Of a stretch of DNA of 64,000 nt, positions 24,344 through 34,246 are shown one piece after another (position 1 is the stretch's first letter; every line of letters starts with the position of its first letter). This DNA is from Enterococcus sp. BWB1-3 (lineage in GTDB: Bacteria > Bacillota > Bacilli > Lactobacillales > Enterococcaceae). A model generated the notes under the pieces. The model made no database searches, was not told the origin of the DNA, and saw nothing but the letters and a program-made list of their open reading frames with translations. Made by a program: the position numbers and the translations under genes. Where the stretch lies: the NCBI RefSeq assembly GCF_016745275.1, contig NZ_JADOEP010000003.1, forward strand, positions 62,001 to 126,000, read 5' to 3'.

Positions 24344-25879
24344 CTATCGATCATCCCTTTTTAAAACTTTTACGAAAGGCACAATTACTTCTTCCACATG
24401 CATTCCACCATGGGTCATAATTATTTCACCTTCAGGTACAAATGCAAATTTTTCCTTAGCAATTAACGAAAAATAACCCTTATTCGGTAACGTTACACTC
24501 TCCCATTCTATGGTTGATTCAGTGTATAAATCATGTGTATTAGACCTAAGTACTTCTGAGTCATATATCCGAGCACGTTGCCCTTTCTCTGTAGCAAGAA
24601 TACCTTCTTGGATTCGTCCAATCCCAGTTGCCTCCACATTTCCATGGTCAGACGTAATATACACATCATAATCTAAATTCATCAAGTCACGTAACATAAA
24701 TTCTAAGAAGCCCTTCTCAAGCCAAATTCGTAATTCTGATTGAACTGTCTCCAGACCTTGCTTGGCGCCGTGCATAAACTCGTCCACCACATCGATGACG
24801 CAACCATAGATATCTGTACCAGCGTATCTATACTCAAGAACAGTATCTTGATAATCGGCATGCCCTAAACCCTTCTGATACTTGATTGAATTTTCTAGGA
24901 ATCCTTTTTCTTTCCAAAATTTACGCCATTGAATTGGTTCCGAGGAAGTTCTTGTAATTGTTTCTGGGAACTCGCTAGGCCTTCTTCCAGAAAAAATTGC
25001 TTGTCTTGAAACAGAGGTAATGGTCGGAATCATCGCCATAGTTGCCATGGTTTGGAAATCAAAACTTTTATTAACTAACCATTTTTCAACAACACTCCAT
25101 TGAGTAAAGCTCATTCCATCCATAACAATCAGAGCTAATTTTCTACCCGAAATACCCTGCATTCTGTGCAAATAATTCAAAATTTGATTTACATAATTTG
25201 GCTGTTTTGCCGGAGGCAGGGAAAGATTCCTGTCATAATCTTTTTTTAAATACTCTTGAAATTTTTTATTGGCATCATCGACTAATAGTTCAAACTCCTT
25301 ATCCATTCTACGATATAAGCGATGTTCACCAATCAATCTAGCAATCTCGCCCCATTCACGTAAGATCGGAGCTTTTTTGTTAAATAGCATAAAATCTTCA
25401 ACATAAGGATCAAGTATCATTGAAATGTATTCATCAGCTTCATGATAAATCACACATTCTATAAATTCCAGTGAAGAAACATAATCTTGTCTTGTTGTTA
25501 AACTTTGCTGGGCATTGTATAATTGCTCCCAATTTTCAATACCTAGCTCTTTCACAGCTTTACTATCCAAAAAGGGAAATATATCAGCAATTCCAATAGA
25601 TTCACGAAATGCCTTTTGGTACACGTCCCAAGGAACCTCATAAAAATCAACACCTACTAAGCGAATAAGTAGCGTTCCATCAAATTTTCTGCCGAATTTG
25701 GTTCCGTAAGTATAACGAAAATGAACTGGATCTCCATAAGTTATTACAGAAATATCTAACTCAAACAATTTAACTTTAACATCATCTATCATCAGCAACT
25801 CATCATCATCTCTTACAAGATAAATATTTTTCTGCGGGAACTTATCTGTAATCTCCTTTATCCAGTTCATTTTCATCAC
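24344..25879 (-). CDS. pglZ: PglZ-domain alkaline phosphatase superfamily protein
   Basis: 511 aa (a start three codons later, with GGGAAGTGATG as RBS, is possible). The alkaline phosphatase fold is marked by 'LALIVMDGMSFTQWSVVEKW' (metal/nucleophile region, about residue 250), 'VYITSDHGNVEATGIGR' (about 410, metal-binding Asp-His) and 'MTHGGMHVEEVIVPFV' near the end. PglZ is the defining BREX protein, acting with the methylase and ATPase in phage exclusion and self-marking. Follows the methylase gene after 48 nt; in described type 3 systems a helicase gene lies in this interval. Confidence 0.9.
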   Translation of the reverse strand: MMKMNWIKEITDKFPQKNIYLVRDDDELLMIDDVKVKLFELDISVITYGDPVHFRYTYGTKFGRKFDGTLLIRLVGVDFYEVPWDVYQKAFRESIGIADIFPFLDSKAVKELGIENWEQLYNAQQSLTTRQDYVSSLEFIECVIYHEADEYISMILDPYVEDFMLFNKKAPILREWGEIARLIGEHRLYRRMDKEFELLVDDANKKFQEYLKKDYDRNLSLPPAKQPNYVNQILNYLHRMQGISGRKLALIVMDGMSFTQWSVVEKWLVNKSFDFQTMATMAMIPTITSVSRQAIFSGRRPSEFPETITRTSSEPIQWRKFWKEKGFLENSIKYQKGLGHADYQDTVLEYRYAGTDIYGCVIDVVDEFMHGAKQGLETVQSELRIWLEKGFLEFMLRDLMNLDYDVYITSDHGNVEATGIGRIQEGILATEKGQRARIYDSEVLRSNTHDLYTESTIEWESVTLPNKGYFSLIAKEKFAFVPEGEIIMTHGGMHVEEVIVPFVKVLKRDDR

Positions 25880-25927
25880 TTCCCTCTATGTGTAGAATCT
25901 ATCAAATTTCTTTATCATTAGTATTTG

Positions 25928-28705
25928 CTACATTTCTACTCGCATTAAAGCATTATCAAAATACATCAGAAGCTTATCGTCTTCTTGAATTACTTTTTCT
26001 GGAAGGCGCTCTCCTACTTTTACGATAGTTTGATATTCTTTTTCTGTCCACGCCTTCTTAAAACCAACACGGATTGCTTCTGTACGGAATACTTTTAATT
26101 TCTTCTTGCTATTATTGATTTCTTCAAGATAATGGACAAACTCACGCAATAAGTTCTTCTCTCGCAGTTTTTCCAAGTCGGCTTGTTGATTAGGATTTGG
26201 CACATACCAACGATTTTTCGCTTTTTCTTTTAACACTTCATCATCTTTGTCTAGCCCACGTAATTCATGATAGTTTTTTGTTAAGTAAGTGCTAATTTGA
26301 TTGGGAACTGATCCGATTCCATTATAGAACAAAAAATTTTGCTGAAGTAAATCATCTAATTCAGGTAAATCTTCATGTTTTGCAATATTCATAATTTCTT
26401 TCATGAACAGAGGTTGTATATCTTGCCTTGTTTGTGGTTTTTTTAATAGTTGCTGCCTAATCCATTCAATAGCACTATTCTCATCAGATACAAACAATGA
26501 TAATTTAGAAAAGTTTTTAGCCGTTATCCTTTTCTTATCATATTCAACAACCTGAGATTCAAGAAATATCATTCCATCACGTAAAGAGAATCGCCTCACA
26601 ATTTCCTCCTGAAAATTCAAAGCAGAGATAGGGACAGGCAACCCATTTTGAACATGATAAGCAACCATTCGATCATACAGAATTCTAATAGTTCTTTCTA
26701 CTATTACCGAAGCATCACCTCGAGTACCTACAAAAACTGGAAGTTTTTTTAAATGCTGTTCAATAAATGTCCAAGCTGATTCTTCGGAATTTCTTTCTGA
26801 AATCATTTTATTGACGCTTTCAATCGCTGGTTTATAAGCGGAAATAACTAAATCTTGTTTTACTGCTGTAGTTGTTATCATTGAATGGAAACCACCACGT
26901 TTTTTATCCAACGCATCAACACTCGCAATTACAAAACCAGCATTTTGTATGACGAATTGTAGCGCGTTCCATACACTAGCTTTCGTATTAGAAAATTCAA
27001 CTGTAATCCATTTATTTGGTTTCAAAATTCGAAAAGCTTCATTAAATGCATCACTCATCAATTGAGTATAATCTGACAATCTCTTACCTTGACTTTTATT
27101 CTCTATTGCTTCCTTTTTATTATTAGTATATACACCCAACCAAGATTCTCTTATAAAGCTTAACTCTGAATACATAATATTGGCACCAAAAGGAGGGTCA
27201 ATAAAAATATAATCTATTGAATTATTAGCAATAGGGACTTTTGTACTACTTTGAGTAGAAATTATCGTTCCCGAATAACAATTCCAAGCTTTTACAATCT
27301 TCTTTAATTGAAATTCAAACTGAGATAAAACATTATTTTCTACAGATAAAGGCGGAAAGTATAACGCGTTTGCCATTGGTCCCACTAATGCTCTACTACC
27401 ATGTTGAGGCATATATCTGTTCATTTTGGTAAGCTTAGGAAGAGTACTTCCTAACAAAAACTGTATATCATCAATCATCACGGTATCCTCAACGTCTAAA
27501 TAATCGTTTAAGATTGATAGGATTCTATCTGTGTATACATGATGGACGTAGGGCATTCCATTCCTGATTGGTTCTGAAGTTTTAATACCATTATTAAACT
27601 TTACAACTGGGATTTTATTGTAATTCCCTTGGAATTTAAAATAGTTAATAACTTTAATATCATACCAATCAGGGGACTTGTTGTATCTTTTTTTATTCAC
27701 CGAATAATTGATTTTAACTGGTACCATCTTTGGTTGTAGCACTAGCTTATTAATCACTGGATCTAAGTGGCTTTCCATTGCCTTATCCAAATTTTTCTTT
27801 TCACTTCTTGCTCCGCAATGAGCACAAGTCAACACGCTCTCTACTTTTTTCTCATCTCTTGAAACAGCGACATCCCAGTAATTTATCTCGCTAGTACAGG
27901 AATTACAAATATACACTTCGCTCCATACAATATAATTAATTTCACCAAAATTTTCTTTATTTTCTTCATAAAATCGCCTTAAATTTGTATCGTTTTTTAT
28001 CATACGAGAACCTTCGCAAATTGTTGAAAATGCCCAATCATATTTTTCTCTCAATTTTTTTAGTCTTTTCAACAAATAACGAGCTGATATTTCTGATTTT
28101 CCTTTTTTATTATAATTATGAGAAATAAATGTTGCTGCGGGTGCTAAGTCAATCAACATTGCTTTTCTGTAACCAACACTACTCTCGCAAAAATCATCTC
28201 CCATTAAATCTCTTACAGTTTCCTTATTATCACACATTTCAGCTGCAACACCTGTCATTCCGGATCCACAAAATCCGTCAAAAACTATATCTCCAGGATT
28301 CGTATAATAAAGCATATATCTCATAATTGCCTTATAAGGAACTTTAGTATGATAACTATGCGCATTATAGATTGGATCATTTTTACCTTCACTAACATCG
28401 ACTGCTAACGGGTATTCAACGTCCTTTGTATAATTCTTATCAGTCTTCCAGTCGGAAAAAAAAGAACTTAACCATGGATTGGGACAAATTGTATAATATG
28501 GTGGATCAGATAACGAAATAATATCTTCGTCGCTACCAATTGGAAAGCCTTCAATTTTCTTCAACTCAGGAAGTTTTTTTCTCAGCTCCTCCCGGAAATA
28601 CTCTCGACGAGCATCATCATTTTCAAATTCCATCCCGAGAACTGTCACTCTTTTATTTTCCTTTTGTTCAGAATCAAAAGACAATTGTTCATTTTCTAAT
28701 GACAT
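25928..28705 (-). CDS. pglX: PglX-type adenine-specific DNA methyltransferase (BREX type 3 form)
   Basis: 925 aa. N-terminal 'IISLSDPPYYTICPNPWLSSF' is typical of the DUF1156-like/PglXI group. AdoMet motif I is 'FDGFCGSGMTGVAAEM' (about residue 145) and the catalytic motif IV is DPPF in 'YIFIDPPFGANIMYSELSFI' (about 502). Between them a zinc-ribbon with paired CxxC ('CNSCTSE', 'CAHCGARS') is visible near 270-300. The enzyme should methylate adenine at a non-palindromic site so that host DNA is spared. Four bases separate it from the ATPase gene. Confidence 0.85.
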   Translation of the reverse strand: MSLENEQLSFDSEQKENKRVTVLGMEFENDDARREYFREELRKKLPELKKIEGFPIGSDEDIISLSDPPYYTICPNPWLSSFFSDWKTDKNYTKDVEYPLAVDVSEGKNDPIYNAHSYHTKVPYKAIMRYMLYYTNPGDIVFDGFCGSGMTGVAAEMCDNKETVRDLMGDDFCESSVGYRKAMLIDLAPAATFISHNYNKKGKSEISARYLLKRLKKLREKYDWAFSTICEGSRMIKNDTNLRRFYEENKENFGEINYIVWSEVYICNSCTSEINYWDVAVSRDEKKVESVLTCAHCGARSEKKNLDKAMESHLDPVINKLVLQPKMVPVKINYSVNKKRYNKSPDWYDIKVINYFKFQGNYNKIPVVKFNNGIKTSEPIRNGMPYVHHVYTDRILSILNDYLDVEDTVMIDDIQFLLGSTLPKLTKMNRYMPQHGSRALVGPMANALYFPPLSVENNVLSQFEFQLKKIVKAWNCYSGTIISTQSSTKVPIANNSIDYIFIDPPFGANIMYSELSFIRESWLGVYTNNKKEAIENKSQGKRLSDYTQLMSDAFNEAFRILKPNKWITVEFSNTKASVWNALQFVIQNAGFVIASVDALDKKRGGFHSMITTTAVKQDLVISAYKPAIESVNKMISERNSEESAWTFIEQHLKKLPVFVGTRGDASVIVERTIRILYDRMVAYHVQNGLPVPISALNFQEEIVRRFSLRDGMIFLESQVVEYDKKRITAKNFSKLSLFVSDENSAIEWIRQQLLKKPQTRQDIQPLFMKEIMNIAKHEDLPELDDLLQQNFLFYNGIGSVPNQISTYLTKNYHELRGLDKDDEVLKEKAKNRWYVPNPNQQADLEKLREKNLLREFVHYLEEINNSKKKLKVFRTEAIRVGFKKAWTEKEYQTIVKVGERLPEKVIQEDDKLLMYFDNALMRVEM

Positions 28706-28709
28706 CTAC

Positions 28710-31700
28710 TCACCTCTTAAACATAATTCTAACTTTATTTTTCTCTTTGCCTTCAGTTAGCTCTGCAATCAATTGACGGATACGTCCTTCTAGTTCATTA
28801 ACTGACATTGGACTACCATCTCCCATCGCTTTAACCAGCTCCGCTTCAGTTATTTCGACCTTCTCAAAGCCTTTAAACAAATTATTTATGGTATTCAAGA
28901 ATTGAGGACTAACCGGAAATGTTAATTCTTTTGTAGCAATGAATTGATTAATTTCTACTTTTTCTTCATTATTCAAGAGTTCCCGATTCTCAACAATGTC
29001 TCCCTGTTGTAAGCTACTTACAAGAATCTCCATCCAATTTTCATAAATTCTAGTTAATTTTTCTTTACCATTAGATACAACCAATTTAGAATTCCGATCA
29101 GTTTTTCCAATTTCGAAATTACAATGAATACATGTCGGATGCTGTTCTAGTTCAGCTTTTGTTAGTGAAAAACAAGCTCTTGTAGCACGTAGCTCTTGGA
29201 CCCAATCAATAAGCTGTTGACCCGGAAGAATGTCGATATTGGCCTTTAGTGTAGCTAATACATCTGCCTCAACTGAATTAAGTAGCGCATCACGATTAAT
29301 TTCCTCTTTACTTGTTAATCGCGATTTCTGATGAATATCATAATATTCATCTATATAGTGCTCTTTAATTTCTTTCAAGTCATCCATTTGCGACTTGAAT
29401 CCAGCACCTTTCTTCACGGCTTCAACGACAGCATTAATCGCTTCTTGGGCATTCTTTGTCCAATCACTCTCAAGGCCATAGTTGTAAGTAGCCTGTGTAA
29501 TGTATGTCACTAGTGTACCGACTTCGTCAACGTCTTTCTTCATCTGTTCAATTGAATCAATTAATTTCTTGTTTTCTTCTTGTTCTGAGATTTCAGTAAC
29601 GCTAGCCGAAAAGTTTTTCATTTTAGCAACGGTATTATACCGTTGGACTTTTTCACAAAAGTCTTTATAAGAAGTGAGTCTCATAATTGTATCTTGTCGA
29701 GTATTTGCATCCATAACTTCTGTGCCGCCAATAGAAAAACCTTTCTTGACCATCTCAATAGTATTTAAGGTATGACTCACTTCTTCAATTGACTTGCTGC
29801 TAAGGCGCCTAATATATCCTTCTAGAATCTTTTCATCAAAGTTTGGGGCGTACTCATCAAATAGATTTAGTACTGCATTGATTTCATTAATTGGAAGACC
29901 AGATGGCTTTTTGATATAGTCGAAATTAGACAATATCTCGATATTTTCGGCAGCAAACTCTCGATAGTTCATTGCTGTATAATTCGTTCCAGCTACGCTT
30001 ATCTCTAATTTCCCTGCATAAAGAAGCGCACCAATAACGACAACAACTAGTTCAGGCTCTAATTTAAACTCTTTTGAAAGTCGTCTATCACCTGTACCGC
30101 GTAAGGCGTCTTGGTCGTATATTTCTTTATTGTTAACCACCTTGCCGTTTCCTTTTTCTTCTAGCATTTCCAAAATCCAACGTGAAAAGCCAGAATTAGA
30201 AATGGATTCTGCAGTAACTTTCCCAGTGCTATCTTCCATAACCAAGCCATTGAGTAAGGCTTCACCAGTTTTTGTTGAACGTCCATTTAAGAATTGCAAA
30301 GCATCACTTGCGGAAGTTTTGATATTATCATTTGTTAGATATCCTGGCTTATATTCTTTAAAGGTTGGATAATCTGGGTATTTCTCTTGAAAGGCATCAT
30401 TCAAGAACTCTGCAGAAGCATAGTTTACCATTGCTTTCAAAGTATCTTCTTGTGGAAGGAACATTCCAAAATCAGAAAGATATCCTTCTTTACCTTTATA
30501 AACCACCTTGAATACATCTACAAAATGTTCGAACAGCCATTTATTCAATTGCTTATAGTAGCTATCATACTTAGCTTTAAATAAAGGTTTTTGCGCTTGT
30601 GTTGTTTCAATGTACTGTTCTTTTGCTGCAGCATATTTTCGCAATGTCTTTTCAAAGTAATCGTCTTCTAAATTAAGTTTGAAGAAGACTTCATCCGAGC
30701 GCTTCTCATCTTTATAGTTTACGGTATTAAATGGTCGTAACATGTAAATGTAAAAATCTCTCTCTGGTTGCGCTGTAGATCGCTCATTGGGAGAACCCAA
30801 GAAAAGATATCCTTTTCGCATTACTCGGCGTTGTTCCCAAGGAAGCTCATATGACCAAATCTTATAACCAGAAATATAAGTAAGATCATCCAAAGCAATC
30901 GCATTTTGTAATAAATCAAAATAGTAGCGGTCCATTGTGTCTGCTTCAATAATTTCAGCACGATCTGCAATCAGACTATCTACATCAATATCTTTTTTCA
31001 AATCTAGATAATATTGTGCATTGACTTCATTTACTGAAATATATTGATAGCTGACGGTTTCCATAATTGTCTTAATAGCCACATCTATATTTGTTTTCAA
31101 AAATCCCGCAGGATCAGGATCTTCAAGCAGCATATCCATCTGACCAGGAATTGTTAGAAAAAGGTCATCTTTCAATTCATCAGAAGTCATCCCTACCTTA
31201 GAATAGATATCATCAGTAGTTAGACGATTCAATGCCATAGCATTCACTATACGAATAGACATTTTTTGATAGCGTCTTTTTGTTGAAGGAAAGGCACTAT
31301 TTATTCTATCCTTCAAAATTGATACTTTATCCATCACTTCTCGAACTTCAGGAATTGTCTTGTAAGATGGGTCTTCCTCAATGTAAGCCCAATAACTATC
31401 ATAGGAAACTAATCCTGGATCATCTATCGGTACGTCGTCATTAATAATCTTCTTCATCTCATTGGTGATGGTTTTCAATGCTATCCGTTTTTCAATATTA
31501 TGAACATTCTCAAATGTCGATAAATATGCAGGATGAATTGGAAACAGCTCAACATATGTTTCCATATTCTCACTTAGTCGGTCGTAGAGCTTAGAAAACT
31601 CCGTTAAATGTTCACGAATTTTAGCTTTTTGTAAATCATTTTTCTTAAGTAAACGTTGTGAAATAACATAGGCAATATCTTCTTTAACAATACGTACTTG

Positions 31701-32429
31701 CTCGAAGCGTTCCTTTACCCGTCGCAGTGGATCCGCCACATAATAAAAACGCGGGTTATCGAATAACATCTCCTGAATCCCAGCCATAAACCTAAACCGG
31801 CTATCATACGCTACTTCACCTAACTCACGTAAGAACCCTAAATCCAATGTCATTTCTAACTCTTTACGTGAACGAAGATAATCCAGAAGTTCATCGACGA
31901 CTACTAATAACCCTTTTTCTGGATATTTTGTATTGAAGGCATCCATCATTTCCAGTAGCCATTCTTTATTATTGGTTAACTTCGAATCATCTTCTGGAAA
32001 TTCAAAGTTGACATCCATTTCAATAAAGCCTTTTTCGAGTTGTGAAATAATAATATCTTTGAACGGGCGATCCACTCCACCAATTTCAAACCGGATTACC
32101 TTGAATTGTCCTTCAATTTGTTTAGCGTGCTCAGCTACTTCTTTGTTTGCAATATGCTTACTAGCACCTTCATACTCAGCAATTGTTGAGATTACTGACA
32201 TTAAATGAGACTTACCTGAGCCATAGTTACCCACAACCAATAATCCCTTGTTGTCTTCCGGTCTAGTGTATTGTAGTTGCTTAAAAATAATTTCATTAAT
32301 TGTTTCTGCCATGCGATCTGAGATTACGTATGTATCCAACAGGTGCATTGCCTTTTCTGTTGAATTTGCATCTGTTAATTGGATGACTGAATCAATTGGT
32401 TCAAAATTTACTAATTCTTTATACAGCAT
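28710..32429 (-). CDS. brxC: BrxC/PglY-type large ATPase (DUF6079-like)
   Basis: 1239 aa. P-loop 'LLVVGNYGSGKSHLM' (Walker A 67-74), Walker B 'GLLVVVDELLDYL' (about 173-185), followed by a sensor region 'FMAGIQEMLFDNPRF' and a long helical C-terminal half with one CxxC pair ('HPTCIHCNF', about residue 1090). This is the size and layout of the BREX ATPase that organises the complex on DNA. 9 nt downstream of the brxF-like gene. Appears intact. Confidence 0.85.
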   Translation of the reverse strand: MLYKELVNFEPIDSVIQLTDANSTEKAMHLLDTYVISDRMAETINEIIFKQLQYTRPEDNKGLLVVGNYGSGKSHLMSVISTIAEYEGASKHIANKEVAEHAKQIEGQFKVIRFEIGGVDRPFKDIIISQLEKGFIEMDVNFEFPEDDSKLTNNKEWLLEMMDAFNTKYPEKGLLVVVDELLDYLRSRKELEMTLDLGFLRELGEVAYDSRFRFMAGIQEMLFDNPRFYYVADPLRRVKERFEQVRIVKEDIAYVISQRLLKKNDLQKAKIREHLTEFSKLYDRLSENMETYVELFPIHPAYLSTFENVHNIEKRIALKTITNEMKKIINDDVPIDDPGLVSYDSYWAYIEEDPSYKTIPEVREVMDKVSILKDRINSAFPSTKRRYQKMSIRIVNAMALNRLTTDDIYSKVGMTSDELKDDLFLTIPGQMDMLLEDPDPAGFLKTNIDVAIKTIMETVSYQYISVNEVNAQYYLDLKKDIDVDSLIADRAEIIEADTMDRYYFDLLQNAIALDDLTYISGYKIWSYELPWEQRRVMRKGYLFLGSPNERSTAQPERDFYIYMLRPFNTVNYKDEKRSDEVFFKLNLEDDYFEKTLRKYAAAKEQYIETTQAQKPLFKAKYDSYYKQLNKWLFEHFVDVFKVVYKGKEGYLSDFGMFLPQEDTLKAMVNYASAEFLNDAFQEKYPDYPTFKEYKPGYLTNDNIKTSASDALQFLNGRSTKTGEALLNGLVMEDSTGKVTAESISNSGFSRWILEMLEEKGNGKVVNNKEIYDQDALRGTGDRRLSKEFKLEPELVVVVIGALLYAGKLEISVAGTNYTAMNYREFAAENIEILSNFDYIKKPSGLPINEINAVLNLFDEYAPNFDEKILEGYIRRLSSKSIEEVSHTLNTIEMVKKGFSIGGTEVMDANTRQDTIMRLTSYKDFCEKVQRYNTVAKMKNFSASVTEISEQEENKKLIDSIEQMKKDVDEVGTLVTYITQATYNYGLESDWTKNAQEAINAVVEAVKKGAGFKSQMDDLKEIKEHYIDEYYDIHQKSRLTSKEEINRDALLNSVEADVLATLKANIDILPGQQLIDWVQELRATRACFSLTKAELEQHPTCIHCNFEIGKTDRNSKLVVSNGKEKLTRIYENWMEILVSSLQQGDIVENRELLNNEEKVEINQFIATKELTFPVSPQFLNTINNLFKGFEKVEITEAELVKAMGDGSPMSVNELEGRIRQLIAELTEGKEKNKVRIMFKR

Positions 32430-32438
32430 TTTCTTCTC

Positions 32439-32864
32439 CTATCCAAAAAATAATTGATCTTCTCTCATTTCAATACGGCGGTATTCCTTGTGCCCAGGTT
32501 TTGCATATATGAGAGTGGTCCCTTCAATATCATAATGCCATGCAATCAAAACAACTTTTATCTTACTTAATTCTAGCAATAGATCCATAAAATTGACACC
32601 TAATTCTGGATTCATTATCAATTCAAAGTTATCAAACAGAACAACTTCTTCTGAAGATTGTTCTATTATTCCTTTGATAAAATCAGAAGCAATCAGATAC
32701 CAACTTCGCCGACTCTTTTTCAGAAGTAATTCACTTAAAGGTAGATTCAAATTTACGAATTCCACTCTACCCGTATTAATTTCTTTATCTTGGCTAGATA
32801 CTACTACTCCTAACTTCTGGTATTGTTTTTTCAAATGAGAAATAAACATCCATATATCATCCAT
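32439..32864 (-). CDS. brxF: BrxF-like protein lacking a recognisable Walker A
   Basis: 141 aa, first gene of the operon (RBS AAGGAGAT). The Walker B-like strand 'EEVVLFDNFELIMNPELGVNFMDLLLELSK' and the ending 'VVLIAWHYDIEGTTLIYAKPGHKEYRRIE' match the BREX type 3 protein BrxF. The N-terminal region where BrxF should have GxxGxGK[ST] instead reads 'KLGVVVSSQDKEINTGRVEFVNL', so ATP binding is doubtful. Its presence, and not brxB/brxA at the operon start, is what points to type 3. Confidence 0.65.
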   Translation of the reverse strand: MDDIWMFISHLKKQYQKLGVVVSSQDKEINTGRVEFVNLNLPLSELLLKKSRRSWYLIASDFIKGIIEQSSEEVVLFDNFELIMNPELGVNFMDLLLELSKIKVVLIAWHYDIEGTTLIYAKPGHKEYRRIEMREDQLFFG

Positions 32865-33200
32865 TATCTATGATCTCCTTTTGAGCAAACTGGTGTATTT
32901 ATGAATATTTTAATAGACAAAGACGAAACAATATCCGCAATATTTCAAAACAACCTGATTGATTTTCGATAATATAAAATAATATCTTATCGTCTTTTCG
33001 CAATTAAAAAACTGAAATATACTTATGTTAACTATCAGTGATTATACCATGCAAATTTGAGCATATAATTTTTTTGAAATAATCTAACCGGGAATAGTAA
33101 GTCAATTTATATCTTCTCGATAGTATAGCCTTATCCGTTGTCGGTTCAGCCTCAATTGATTACCTAGCGACATACCATCAACCCCTAATTTCAATTAATT
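32865..33200. other. Intergenic region between BREX operon and repressor gene
   Basis: 336 bp, AT-rich, no supported frame. It must hold the BREX operon promoter, but I see no single convincing -35/-10 pair. Confidence 0.5.
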
Positions 33201-34064
33201 TTACTTTTCAAACCAATCCTCAAGCTGATCAGCACTAATTCTATTGGACAGATTAATTAACGCTGGTCTTAACGTCTGAATCGTTTCTACTAACTCTTCC
33301 CCACCAAACAATCCTGTAAATGTCCTATCTGTCAACTCTTTAGACAAATGATTAAGTAACTGAATGGTCTGCTGATTGTCAGAAAGTATATTGATCAATT
33401 TCCCAATCAAATATTTATCTTCAAATTTACTATTTGCAAAAAAATCAAATTTCGCAACCTCTTCTTTTACTACTTTTATCATATCATCTTTTTTTTCATA
33501 ATTAAATTCGCCTGCCACATCCAGATATTCGATGATACCGTTCGTAATAACGGTGACTGCTTCATCTTTCTTCTGTTTAGATAAATCATCGGCAATCGGT
33601 AAATTGTTTATCTTATCATGTACCATTTTTTGAATTTCTTCTTTAATGACGTCTTGCTGCAGTTCATAAAAATAATCATCCATGAACTCCTCACATGGAT
33701 AACCAACTTCATTTTCCCATGCCGGATTCTTAAATTCCCCAGTGTAAAACTCTTCTTTGATTGCTTTCACAACTTCTGGATGTTCTTGCACAATCCTGTT
33801 CTGCCCTTTTAACCGCAAGTAGTCCGCAATATATTCTTCAATATCGCCAAAGTAAAACCAGCCTACTGGTTTCCCACTAATACTCGATAATTGGTTAATA
33901 ACAATTTCCGGGGCTAAGGCATAGCCTTGAACATAGGAACTGATTGTTGGTTTCTTTATCCCCAAGCGATTTCCTAACTCTGTAAAGGACAAATTCATAC
34001 TCTCTTTGATTTCTTTGATTCGTTGTCCTACCTTCACTTTATCCGGTTGTAATAAACCAAACAT
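33201..34064 (-). CDS. Xre-family repressor of the integrative element
   Basis: 287 aa. Residues about 10-65 form an HTH_3/Xre domain ('KVGQRIKEIKESMNLSFTELGNRLGIKKPTISSYVQG'). The rest is helical with no peptidase motif, so there is no LexA-type self-cleavage site to be seen. Divergent from the first gene of the replication/recombination module, with an array of 12-bp-spaced repeats between them. Probably keeps the element quiescent. Confidence 0.75.
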   Translation of the reverse strand: MFGLLQPDKVKVGQRIKEIKESMNLSFTELGNRLGIKKPTISSYVQGYALAPEIVINQLSSISGKPVGWFYFGDIEEYIADYLRLKGQNRIVQEHPEVVKAIKEEFYTGEFKNPAWENEVGYPCEEFMDDYFYELQQDVIKEEIQKMVHDKINNLPIADDLSKQKKDEAVTVITNGIIEYLDVAGEFNYEKKDDMIKVVKEEVAKFDFFANSKFEDKYLIGKLINILSDNQQTIQLLNHLSKELTDRTFTGLFGGEELVETIQTLRPALINLSNRISADQLEDWFEK

Positions 34065-34103
34065 AGATTACTTCCTCCTTGTCATTTTTACTTATTATAT
34101 CAC

Positions 34104-34227
34104 TTGTATAAAATTTCGTATATATTTTTTCGCTAATTCTCTTGACTTCGTATAAACAAACGTATAAAATACAAATCATAGATGGCCGTCTATATTTTTT
34201 TAAACCAATCGTATAAATTATCGTATA
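34104..34227. promoter_or_regulatory. Operator array: three pairs of CGTATA direct repeats
   Basis: (T/A)(C/T)GTATA occurs at 34104, 34116, 34148, 34160, 34209 and 34221. Every pair is exactly 12 bp apart. The middle pair fills the spacer of the rightward promoter and the last pair lies between promoter and gene. Likely binding sites for the Xre protein encoded next door. Confidence 0.75.
34142..34170 (+). promoter_or_regulatory. Promoter of the rep-xis-int side of the element
   Basis: -35 TTGACT (34142-34147), 17-bp spacer, -10 TAAAAT (34165-34170). Confidence 0.65.
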
Positions 34228-34246
34228 TCTAAAAAGGAGGACTATT

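Noticed and set aside
34104..34227. CRISPR-like spacing of short repeats
   Set aside because: Units are only 7 bp with 12-bp spacing inside a promoter; no CRISPR-length repeats and no cas genes in the window.
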